A DNA stretch of 15,479 nt from Gammaproteobacteria bacterium. Lineage in GTDB: Bacteria > Pseudomonadota > Gammaproteobacteria > Steroidobacterales > Steroidobacteraceae. Shown here piece after piece: positions 1-7,386 of this stretch. The stretch lies in NCBI GenBank assembly GCA_030038645.1, contig JASHSR010000288.1, forward strand, positions 1-15,479. Reading direction: 5' to 3'. Position 1 is the stretch's first letter; each line of letters starts with the position of its first letter. A program made the translations under genes and the position numbers. The notes under the pieces are model-generated. The model saw nothing but the letters and a program-made list of their open reading frames with translations. It had not been told where the DNA came from and ran no database searches.

Positions 1-128
1 CCCCCCGAGTGTGATCGGCCTCTCACTCCTCCGCCCGCGGACCATGTTTCGGTACGTGGGTCTCTGTCGCCGCGCGGCCACATCCCTAGTATCGACCGGT
101 CACGGTCCCGGCGGCTGCGATATCCACG

Positions 129-3100
129 ATGGCGGACAACGACTCGCTGACAGAGCACGAGCTACTCGAGCGACTGAGCATCGCCACGCAAGCCGCAGGC
201 ATCTTCGTCTGGGAGCTCGACTGGGCGACTCAAAAGATCTCCTGGGACGAGAATCGACTCACCCGGGCGGCGACCAACAGACACTACGGTCAGGAGCTCG
301 GCGGAGACCTCTTCCGCTGGGTGCATCCCGACGACATGAACATCGGACACAAGGTCATCGGCGAGGCCCTCGCGCAGGGCAACCCCGACGCCTCGTTCCG
401 CTATCGGCTGCGGCTCGCCGACGGGTCCATCCGCCACATCCAAGCCTACGCGCGCACTTGGACCGACGCGCGGGGCCAGCCGGTGCGATCGCTCGGCGTG
501 AGCTGGGATATCACGAGCGAGTTCGAGTCGGCGGAGCAGCTGCGCCGCAACGCGGAGCACGAGCGCAAGCTCCTCGACCACCTGAGCCTCGCGGCGGAGG
601 CCGCGGGAATCGAGTGCTGGGAGTACGACTACGCGCTCGAGCGATTCACCTGGTTTCACGGACTGCACGCGGAGTTCGGAGACCCCTCGGTCGACCCGCA
701 GGAGCTCGGACGGCGGGTGATCGCGAGCGTCCTGCCTGAGGATGCCGCCACCGTGAAAGCGGCCACCACGAAGGCGCTCTCCGACGGCACCGCGAGCATG
801 ACGATCCGCATGCGCCGCCGCGGACGCAACGGCCAGGTGCGCCACCTGCAGCTCTACCAGAAGTTCATCCGCGACGAGAGCGGGCGCGCGCTGCGTGCGC
901 TCGGCGCGACGCGCGACATCACCATCGAGGTCGAAGCCGCCGAGCGCTTTCGCTCCCAGGCCGAGGCCCTGGATGATGCTCAGCGCCGGCTCGAGCGCGC
1001 CTCACTGTCGCTCCACGAGGGGCACTGGGAGGTGGACCTGCTCACGCGCAAGCACTGGGCCTCCTCGAGCTACTACGCCTTGCTCGGGTACGGCCCGGGC
1101 GAGCTCAAGCTCGATACCATCGATGATGTGGCCGCGACCACGCATCCCGAGGACCGCGCCAACACCCGGGAGGTGGTCCGCCGCCACCGGATCTCCGGCA
1201 CGCCGTACCAGCACGACATGCGGCTGCGCCTGAAGGACGGCAGCTATCGATGGTTCCTCGTCCGCGGCCAGCCTCAGCTCGACTCCGAGGGCCGCGCCGT
1301 GCGGGTGTGCGGGTCCATGCAGGACATCCACAAGCAGAAGCTCGCCGAGGATGCCCTGAAGACCGCCCGCCAGCGCTTCGAGCGCGCGATTCGCGGAACA
1401 CAGGACGGACTGTGGGAATGGGACCTCATGGGAAAGTTCCTGTGGGTGTCGCCGCGCTACGAGGCGATTCTCGGGTTTGCGGAGGGCGAGATCTCCGGAG
1501 TCGTGCGAACGCCCGAGAGCCTCGTCCACCGCGACGACCTCGAGGCCTGGCGCGCCGCGCAGCGCGCGCATTTCGAGCGCGGCGAGCCCTTCGATGCGGA
1601 GATGCGCATGCGGACCCGGTCCGGCGCGTACCGCTGGGTGCGGATGCGCGGGCAGGCCGAGCGCGATGCGGCCGGCCGGCCGATGCATCTCGCCGGCTCG
1701 ATGCAGGACGTGACCGAGGCGCGCGCGGCGCGCGATGCGCTCATCCAGGCCTCCGAGGCGGCCCAGGCCGCGAGCCGCTCGAAGAGCGCCTTCCTCGCGA
1801 ACGTGAGCCACGAGATCCGCACGCCGATGAACGGCATCATCGGCATGACGAGCCTGCTGCTCGACTCCGAGCTCGACCGCGCGCAGCGCGAGTACGCCGA
1901 GACGATCCACGCGAGCGCCAACTCGCTGCTCTCGGTGATCAACGACATCCTCGACTTCTCCAAGATCGAGGCGGGCAAGCTCGACATCGATTCCGTCGAG
2001 ATGGACCTGCCGGCGAGCGTCGCCGAGGCGCGCGCCATCCTCGCCTTCCAGGCCGCCGCGAAGCGGCTGCGCCTCGAGGTGAGCGTCGGACCCGAGGTGC
2101 CGCAGCGGGTCGTGGGCGACCGGCAGCGGATCCGGCAGTGCCTCATCAATCTCATCAGCAATGCCATCAAATTCACGCAAGCGGGCGGCGTCACGGTCCA
2201 CGTCGGCCTCGCCGGCCGCCGGGAAGGCCACGTGCTCGCGCGCTTCGAGGTGCGCGACACCGGCATCGGAATCGCCTCCGAGACGCTCCCGACGCTGTTC
2301 CAGCCGTTCGTTCAAGCGGACTCCTCGACGACGCGGCATTTCGGCGGCACGGGCCTCGGCCTCTCGATCGTGCGCCGCCTCATCGAGCTCATGGGCGGCG
2401 AGGTGGGCGTCGAGAGCGAGCTCGGGCGAGGCTCGACGTTCTGGTTCGCGCTGCCGCTGAAGCTCGCCGATGCGGCGAGGCCGAGCGCAGAGACGCCGGC
2501 CGCAGGCGCATCGACCGGCAGCGCCGAGAAGGCCAAGGAGCACGCGTCGCATCCGGCAGCCCTGCACGCGGCCGTGCAGGGCGCGATGCAGGAGGACACG
2601 CAGGGGGCTGCGCCCGCGATCGGGGCCGCGCCCGCGAGATTCGCTCAGCGCTACGCGGGCAACGTGCTGCTCGTCGAGGACAATCTCGTCAACCAGAAGG
2701 TCGCTCGCAGCTTCCTCGAGCGGCTGGGCTGCCGAGTGAGCGTCGCGGCGAACGGGCTCGAGGCCGTTCAGGCTTTCATGCACGGGCGCTTCGAGCTGGT
2801 GCTGCTCGACCTGCAGATGCCGCTCATGGACGGCTATGCCGCGACCGCCCGTCTGCGCGGCCTCGAGCAGAGCGAGCGACGCACGCCGATCGTCGCGCTG
2901 ACGGCGAGCGCGATGACGGGCCAGCGCGAGCGCTGCCTCGAAGCCGGCATGGACGATCTCATCACCAAGCCGCTCGATGTGGAGCGGCTGCAAGCCGTCC
3001 TGGACCGATTCGGGCTGCGCGCCTCGGGCGCGCCGGCTGAGGATGCGGGGGGGCCGGTGCTCGACGACTCCGCCGTGGTGCAGCTCGTCGCCTCGGAGCC

Positions 3101-3467
3101 GGGCGATGCGCCGTTGGATCTCGCCGCCCTTCGCGCGCTGACCGGCGGGGACGGGGATTTCGCCCGCGAGCTCGCGCACACGTTCGTGGGCACGAGCGAG
3201 GAGTTGCTCGCGGAGCTCGGCCGCTGCTTCGCTCAGCGCGATCGGAGCGCGCTCGAGAGGGCGGCGCACTCGCTGAAGGGCGCGAGCGCCAACGTTCACG
3301 CCGAGCGCTTGCGCGAGCTCTGCGCCGAGCTCGAGTCCGGTGCGGTGGCTCTGAGCGAGGGGGAGCTGACGCAGCACATCGCCCGCATCGCGGCGGAGCG
3401 ACGGCGCGTCGCGGCGGCTCTGCAAGCCGTCGGCTCGAGCAGCGGGCGCGCGGCGGGCAGCCTCTGA
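129..3467 (+). CDS. Hybrid sensor histidine kinase: 4 PAS, HisKA/HATPase, receiver, HPt
   Basis: A 1112-residue multistep phosphorelay protein. Four PAS_3-like domains run in tandem (about residues 15-135, 150-270, 290-402, 418-536), each opening with a Trp-Glu-type strand and closing with a G-x-x-x-D-I/V PAC end. The dimerisation H-box (FLANVSHEIRTPMNG) places the phospho-His at H561. The ATPase domain shows the N-box (N674, N678), DTGIGI (from D710) and GGTGLGLS (from G739). An Ala-rich linker leads to a receiver with E850/D851, phospho-acceptor D894 and K947, then an HPt domain with H1047 in AAHSLKGAS. All catalytic residues are present, so the relay His-Asp-His should work. No membrane segment or signal peptide is visible, so it should sense a cytoplasmic signal or cofactor. 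No DNA-binding output domain or partner regulator is in the window. The ATG at 129 has only a weak Shine-Dalgarno; the start is chosen because the first PAS follows directly. Confidence in class is high; the signal is unknown. Confidence 0.96.
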   Translation: MADNDSLTEHELLERLSIATQAAGIFVWELDWATQKISWDENRLTRAATNRHYGQELGGDLFRWVHPDDMNIGHKVIGEALAQGNPDASFRYRLRLADGSIRHIQAYARTWTDARGQPVRSLGVSWDITSEFESAEQLRRNAEHERKLLDHLSLAAEAAGIECWEYDYALERFTWFHGLHAEFGDPSVDPQELGRRVIASVLPEDAATVKAATTKALSDGTASMTIRMRRRGRNGQVRHLQLYQKFIRDESGRALRALGATRDITIEVEAAERFRSQAEALDDAQRRLERASLSLHEGHWEVDLLTRKHWASSSYYALLGYGPGELKLDTIDDVAATTHPEDRANTREVVRRHRISGTPYQHDMRLRLKDGSYRWFLVRGQPQLDSEGRAVRVCGSMQDIHKQKLAEDALKTARQRFERAIRGTQDGLWEWDLMGKFLWVSPRYEAILGFAEGEISGVVRTPESLVHRDDLEAWRAAQRAHFERGEPFDAEMRMRTRSGAYRWVRMRGQAERDAAGRPMHLAGSMQDVTEARAARDALIQASEAAQAASRSKSAFLANVSHEIRTPMNGIIGMTSLLLDSELDRAQREYAETIHASANSLLSVINDILDFSKIEAGKLDIDSVEMDLPASVAEARAILAFQAAAKRLRLEVSVGPEVPQRVVGDRQRIRQCLINLISNAIKFTQAGGVTVHVGLAGRREGHVLARFEVRDTGIGIASETLPTLFQPFVQADSSTTRHFGGTGLGLSIVRRLIELMGGEVGVESELGRGSTFWFALPLKLADAARPSAETPAAGASTGSAEKAKEHASHPAALHAAVQGAMQEDTQGAAPAIGAAPARFAQRYAGNVLLVEDNLVNQKVARSFLERLGCRVSVAANGLEAVQAFMHGRFELVLLDLQMPLMDGYAATARLRGLEQSERRTPIVALTASAMTGQRERCLEAGMDDLITKPLDVERLQAVLDRFGLRASGAPAEDAGGPVLDDSAVVQLVASEPGDAPLDLAALRALTGGDGDFARELAHTFVGTSEELLAELGRCFAQRDRSALERAAHSLKGASANVHAERLRELCAELESGAVALSEGELTQHIARIAAERRRVAAALQAVGSSSGRAAGSL

Positions 3468-3555
3468 GCAGACCGTCAGCGCGCCGCCGGCAGCCTGTGA
3501 GCGGAGGATCGGCGCGCGGCCGGCGGTCCGTGAGCGAGGGATCAGCGCGCGAGCA
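3442..3555. repeat. 33-bp degenerate tandem repeat spanning two convergent stop codons
   Basis: Three full units (3442-3474, 3475-3507, 3508-3540) and the start of a fourth (from 3541) can be aligned. Units share a GCGCGC-rich core and a C-[TC]-N-TGAGC block, so the TGA that ends the histidine kinase recurs at the same place in units 2 and 3. Units 1 and 2 match at about 23 of 33 positions. The fourth unit runs into the last codons and stop of the minus-strand GMC gene. The DNA can also fold, because the units contain GCCGGC-type palindromes, so it may serve as a bidirectional terminator, although no T-run is present. Confidence 0.6.
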
Positions 3556-5194
3556 TCCGCGCGCGGGCCTCTCCGGCGGGGGCTAGCGCAGGCCGGCCCA
3601 GAATCAGATCCGACGCCTTCTCCGCGATCATGATCGTGGGCGCATTGGTGTTTCCGCTCACGACATCGGGCATCGAGGACGCATCCACCACCCTCAGCGA
3701 TTCGATCCCGCGGACCTTCAGCTCGGCATCGAGCACCGCCCGCTCGCCGACGCCCATGGCACACGTGCCGGTCGGATGCGCTCCCGTTTGAATCGTCGCG
3801 CGGATGTACGCGTCGAGCTCGTCGTCGGACCGGGCCGCGGGGCCCGGCGCCAGCTCGGCGTTGACGAGAGCCGATACGGGCTCCGTCGCGAAGAAGCGCC
3901 GCGCGAGCTTCAGCATGTCGCGCGCGGTACGCCGGTCGGCTTCCGTTCCGAGCAGCCCGAGCCTGATCCGCGGCGGCGCAAACGGGTCCGCCGAGCGCAG
4001 GCTGACCTCTCCCGTCCCCGTAGGACGCAGGCTGAGCGCCACGGCCGTGAACTGGTGGCCCGCCCCGGGCCGCCACCCGGGCAGCCAGGGGCGCGCGAGC
4101 ATCGACACGTGCGACACCTGGAATTGAACGTCCGGCCACCGCGCCTCGGCGGCGAGCCGCAAGAAGCCTTGAATCGAGATGGGATTCGCCGCGAGCGGGC
4201 CCGCGCCGGCGAGGCGCCACGCGAGCAGCGCGATCGCAAACCGGTCGAGCCGCAGCGCGCGCTCGAACGTGCAAGGGCGCGACGCCTGATAGACGGCGAC
4301 GACGAGCGGGTGATCCTGGAGGTTCTTGCCCACTCCGGCGAGTGCGTGCAGCGGCTCGATTCCGGCGGTCTCGAGCTCCCGCGGCGGACCGATGCCCGAG
4401 AGCAGCAGCAGCTGCGGGGAGTTGAAAGCGCCCGCGGCGAGGATAACCTCGCGCGTCGCCCGGACGATCTGGCGGCGCCCGCTCTGCACGTACTCCACGC
4501 CGACCGCGCGGCCGCGCTCGAGCACGAGGCGCGTCGCGTGCGCGCGCGCTTCGACGGTCAGATTGCGCCGGTGCAGTGCCGGGGCGAGATAGGCGATCGC
4601 GGTGCTGTCGCGGCGACCCCGGCGGATGGTGAAGTCGGGCAGGCCGAAGCCTTCGGCCTGCGGCCCGTGGAAATCCGTGCTCTCGGCGTAGCCGAGTCTC
4701 GAGGCAGCCTCGAGCATGCGCGGCGTGATGTAGGGATCGCGCGGCTGCCGCGAGACCGTGAGCGGACCGGAGCCGCCGTGAAAGGGGCCCTCGCCGCGCC
4801 AGCTCGTCTCCATCCGCTTGAAGTACGGCAGCACGTCCTCAAAACCCCAGCCCTCGAGGCCTGCGTCCCGCCAGCGGTCGTAGTCGCCCGCGTTGCCGCG
4901 GCTGTACATCATCCCATTGATCGAGGAGGTGCCTCCGAGCAGCTTGCCGCGCGGTTGCGGCAGGCTGCGCAGGTCCGTCGTGGGCTCGGGCTCGGACTGA
5001 TAGCCCCAGCCGAGAGCCGGGGTGCTCGCCGCGGCAAGCCACGCGACGGGAATCGCGGTGAGCGCGCGGCGGTCGCTCGCGCCCGCCTCGAGGAGCAGCA
5101 CGCGGTGCGCGCCGTCCTCCGAGAGCCTGTTGGCGAGCACACAGCCGGCCGAGCCGGCGCCGACGATGACGAAGTCGTGCTCCGACACGCTCAA
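3542..5194 (-). CDS. GMC family FAD-dependent oxidoreductase (choline dehydrogenase-like)
   Basis: A 550-residue flavoprotein of the glucose-methanol-choline family, which oxidises alcohols to aldehydes or ketones with FAD. The N-terminal dinucleotide fold has GAGSAG (G12, G14, G17) followed by the ribose-binding acid in LLLEAG. GMC signature 1 is the GKLLGGTSSINGMMYSRG block near residues 83-100; signature 2 is LAAGAFNSPQLLLLSGIGP near 255. The C-terminal active site has H473 in HPTGTCAMG and N517 in SGNTNAP, the usual His/Asn pair. Length is normal for the family. The first codon is TTG with GAGGG about 10 nt upstream; a GTG six bases later is the alternative. It follows the DUF3237 gene by 51 bp on the same strand, so the two are probably co-transcribed. 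No signal peptide is seen, suggesting a cytoplasmic enzyme using a quinone or other acceptor. The substrate cannot be told from sequence; choline is only the nearest name. Confidence 0.93.
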   Translation of the reverse strand: MSVSEHDFVIVGAGSAGCVLANRLSEDGAHRVLLLEAGASDRRALTAIPVAWLAAASTPALGWGYQSEPEPTTDLRSLPQPRGKLLGGTSSINGMMYSRGNAGDYDRWRDAGLEGWGFEDVLPYFKRMETSWRGEGPFHGGSGPLTVSRQPRDPYITPRMLEAASRLGYAESTDFHGPQAEGFGLPDFTIRRGRRDSTAIAYLAPALHRRNLTVEARAHATRLVLERGRAVGVEYVQSGRRQIVRATREVILAAGAFNSPQLLLLSGIGPPRELETAGIEPLHALAGVGKNLQDHPLVVAVYQASRPCTFERALRLDRFAIALLAWRLAGAGPLAANPISIQGFLRLAAEARWPDVQFQVSHVSMLARPWLPGWRPGAGHQFTAVALSLRPTGTGEVSLRSADPFAPPRIRLGLLGTEADRRTARDMLKLARRFFATEPVSALVNAELAPGPAARSDDELDAYIRATIQTGAHPTGTCAMGVGERAVLDAELKVRGIESLRVVDASSMPDVVSGNTNAPTIMIAEKASDLILGRPALAPAGEARARMLAR

Positions 5195-5227
5195 GCGGCG
5201 CGAACCCTCGAGCGGCGGGGGCTGCGG

Positions 5228-5248
5228 TGAGCCGCGGCGCGGCGCTCA
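5228..5248 (-). other. Small inverted repeat at the DUF3237 stop codon
   Basis: TGAGC and GCTCA arms flank 11 GC-rich bases. The minus-strand arm begins with the TGA stop of the DUF3237 gene. It lies in the 51-bp gap before the GMC gene and could be a weak intercistronic hairpin. There is no U-tract, so it does not look like a strong terminator. Confidence 0.25.
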
Positions 5249-5767
5249 GAGCAAAGCATAGTAGCGGATCAGATTGCCATCGCCCTGGCGCTCCCCGACG
5301 CCGACGACGACGTGACGCATCAGCCAGTCGTGCTTGCCCGTCTGCACCTCGAAGGTCGGGAACGCGCGCAGGTAGTACTCCGAGTGCGGAACGGGCGGTC
5401 CTCCCTCGAAGATCCACGCGCGAATCCGCGGCATCACGTCCGCTTTGCGGCCCCAGAGATAGCCGCGGTTGTGCAGGAGGATCAGCGTCCCGTCGTCGGC
5501 GCGCAGCATGTAGCGCGCGTCGGTCGCGAGCACGCCGTCGGGCCGAAAGAGCGCCCAGTCGCCCCCGCTGCCGGGGACGACGGTGCCGGTGAGTCGCGGG
5601 CCCTCTATCGTGCCACGGTCGACGTAGACGGCGCCCCGTCCCGCGCCGGAGGGCATGTTCTCGATGTTCTGGACGCGCGTGAACCAGAGGCGGATCTGAA
5701 AGACGAACTCGAGCTTCGCGTCCGTCGTCGTCGAGGCCTGGGAGAACACCTCGGGGAAATCGCTCAT
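5246..5767 (-). CDS. DUF3237 (UPF0311) family protein
   Basis: A 173-residue protein recognised as DUF3237 by its overall pattern: an N-terminal strand pair (FVFQIR), the G-x-R-G-x-x-Y-V/G-T-I-E-G-P-R-L-x-G-x-V-x-P-G-G-D-W run near residues 45-72, then L-x-x-D-G-T-I/L-I and R-x-Y-L-W-G, a phenylalanine/tyrosine-rich F-E/Y-Y-L-R-A-F-P-x-F-E block, and a C-terminal G-x-G-x-R-x-x-x-x-I-x-Y end. The family folds as a small beta barrel; its biochemical function is not established, and members often sit beside degradation or oxidoreductase genes. ATG start with GGGAG 9 nt upstream supports the coordinate. No signal peptide. It lies between the MFS gene (104 bp upstream) and the GMC oxidoreductase (51 bp downstream), all on the minus strand, so a shared catabolic or modification task is inferred. 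Confidence 0.88.
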   Translation of the reverse strand: MSDFPEVFSQASTTTDAKLEFVFQIRLWFTRVQNIENMPSGAGRGAVYVDRGTIEGPRLTGTVVPGSGGDWALFRPDGVLATDARYMLRADDGTLILLHNRGYLWGRKADVMPRIRAWIFEGGPPVPHSEYYLRAFPTFEVQTGKHDWLMRHVVVGVGERQGDGNLIRYYALL

Positions 5768-5871
5768 CGGCCGTGACTCCCGCCGCAGCAGCGCGGCGCC
5801 CTATCCTAACTCACCCGCGCGGCATACACTTCACCGAGCTGCGGAAACGGGCGTCGGATCGGCCGCCCGAG

Positions 5872-7125
5872 TCAGGCTTCGCTCCGCTGCGCGCGATCGA
5901 GCGGGCTGAAGTAGAGCCGGTACAGGAACAGGTAGAGCGCCTGCAGCGCCGTCGCGAGCAGGAAGGGAAGCACGAACTCACCGGCGTGGATCAGCCACCC
6001 GCCGAGCACGGGGCCCGCCGCCCGGGGAATCTGCAGCGACAGGCTTTGAACGCTCGCCGCGAGCCCGCGGCGCTCGACGCGCGTGAGCTCGACCGCGACC
6101 GACTGGCGTGTCCCGGCCGTCCCCTGATTGAACGCGGACCGCAGCGCGTAGAGCGTAGAGGCGGCCCCGAACGTCTCCGCGAAGGGGACCGCGAAGAGCA
6201 GCACGAGGCCGCAAAATCGCATCCACAGCACCGAGCGCACGGCGCCGAAGCGCACGCTCAACCAGCCGCTCAGACTCGAGCCGAAGCCTCCGAGCAGAAA
6301 GCTCGCCGCGAGCGCGGGGCCGATCAGAGCCGGCCCCTGCCCGAACCGGCGCGCGAGCCAGAACGCGATGAGCGGCCCGATGACGCCGATCGCGAGCCCG
6401 TTGATTGCATTGGTCGCGGCGAGCCGCCGCAGCTGGCGATTCTCCCGGCGCGCGACCTCTTTTCCGCTCGCGCCGTCGAGATGGCGGGGGATCTCGGCCG
6501 GCGGCACCGCGCCTTCCCGGGCGAGCCCGATGAGCCCGATCGATGCGAGCGAGCCCACGAGCGGGATGAGGAACAGCAGGCGATAAGTCGCGATGTCTCG
6601 GAAGCCGTGACCGAAGAGGCTCGGCGAGGCGGCGAGCGCCGCGCCGGCCGCCATTCCGAAGAACCCGAACGTCGCGTTGAGCGCGAAGACGTGCCGGCGC
6701 GTCGCCCCGCTCACCTCTCGTGCGAGCCAAGCCTGCTCCACGGGGGCGAAAGGACCGGCGGCGCCGTTCGCGCCGCGCCCGAACCCTGCGATGGTGGCGG
6801 CGGCGATGAGCACGATCTCGTCCGCAGAGAGCATTGCGGCGAGCGAGGCGAGCGCCGCGGAGCACTCGTACGCGAGGAGCAGGCCGCGGCGTCCGCGGCG
6901 GTCGCTCAGCGGCCCGACGATCAAGGTGAGCAGCGCGCCGAACAGCAGGCCCGCCATCAGCACCACGCCGATGGCGGCGCCGCTGTAACCGAGGGCATCG
7001 AGGTACAGCGAGAAGCTGACGACGGTGACGCCCTGTCCCAGACTGCGCGCGGTGCGCGCCGCGATCAGCCATTGGACGTTGCGAGGAAGGCGCGGATTCC
7101 CTGCCAAATCGAGCTCTCCGGGCAC
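5872..7125 (-). CDS. MFS transporter, 12 transmembrane segments
   Basis: A 417-residue integral membrane protein with hydrophobic segments spaced as in the major facilitator superfamily, in two halves separated by a charged loop around residues 200-225 (HLDGASGKEVARREN region). The loop after the second helix carries motif A as GPLSDRRGRRG, and a degenerate copy (GWLSVRFGAVR) follows in the second half, as expected for the duplicated fold. It should move a small molecule using the proton gradient; direction and substrate are unknown. The GTG at 7125 has a weak ribosome site. A TTG at 7107, six codons later, has GGAGAG six bases ahead of it and may be the true start, giving 411 residues. It is the first gene of the MFS, DUF3237, GMC run, so it may import the GMC substrate or export its product. 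Confidence 0.9.
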   Translation of the reverse strand: MPGELDLAGNPRLPRNVQWLIAARTARSLGQGVTVVSFSLYLDALGYSGAAIGVVLMAGLLFGALLTLIVGPLSDRRGRRGLLLAYECSAALASLAAMLSADEIVLIAAATIAGFGRGANGAAGPFAPVEQAWLAREVSGATRRHVFALNATFGFFGMAAGAALAASPSLFGHGFRDIATYRLLFLIPLVGSLASIGLIGLAREGAVPPAEIPRHLDGASGKEVARRENRQLRRLAATNAINGLAIGVIGPLIAFWLARRFGQGPALIGPALAASFLLGGFGSSLSGWLSVRFGAVRSVLWMRFCGLVLLFAVPFAETFGAASTLYALRSAFNQGTAGTRQSVAVELTRVERRGLAASVQSLSLQIPRAAGPVLGGWLIHAGEFVLPFLLATALQALYLFLYRLYFSPLDRAQRSEA

Positions 7126-7233
7126 GGGATCAGCCGCCGCGGCCCCTTGCCGCCGGCTCCCCAGTCATCTGTGGCAGAGGGCATGATAGCCGGTGTACTG
7201 TCAGAAACACGGTTCCGGCGCGACGATCTGGGA

Positions 7234-7374
7234 ATGACGCGAGCGATCACAGCTCCCGAGGACCTGATACCGGCGGAATCCGCCTCTGCGGAGCCCGGCC
7301 GCGCTGCGCTGTACGAGCGGGTCGCCTCGCAGTACGGAGCCGCCCTGGCGCGGCTTGCGGGCGCCTACGAGGCG
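7234..7374 (+). pseudogene. N-terminal remnant of an ECF sigma factor
   Basis: From the ATG at 7234, 47 codons read as a convincing ECF sigma factor N-terminus: a variable leader, then ALYERVASQYGAALARLAGA followed by YEA, which matches the start of region 2 in RpoE-like sigma factors. In those proteins the next residues form the aromatic and acidic core of region 2 (of the RRDLLQEIHxALWRSF type). Here the frame stays open but continues as the antisense of the di-haem oxidoreductase gene and shows no sigma region 2.2 to 4. The resemblance ends within about 12 bp of the stop of that gene at 7387. The frame continuing to 7869 is treated as fortuitous. The call rests on recognition of the family pattern without a search; the truncation itself is plain if the call is right. 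Confidence 0.6.
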
Positions 7375-7386
7375 CCGGCCGCACCG

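Noticed and set aside
1002..4274. Minus-strand open frame of 1090 codons
   Set aside because: It is antisense to the histidine kinase and overlaps the GMC gene; Arg/Ala/His-rich with no domain. Long shadow frames are expected in high-GC DNA.
3776..5230. Plus-strand open frame of 484 codons
   Set aside because: Antisense of the GMC oxidoreductase, Arg-rich, no recognisable domain or ribosome site.
7183..7200. -10-like TATCAT on the minus strand upstream of the MFS gene
   Set aside because: No acceptable -35 element at 16-18 bp; not supported as a promoter.
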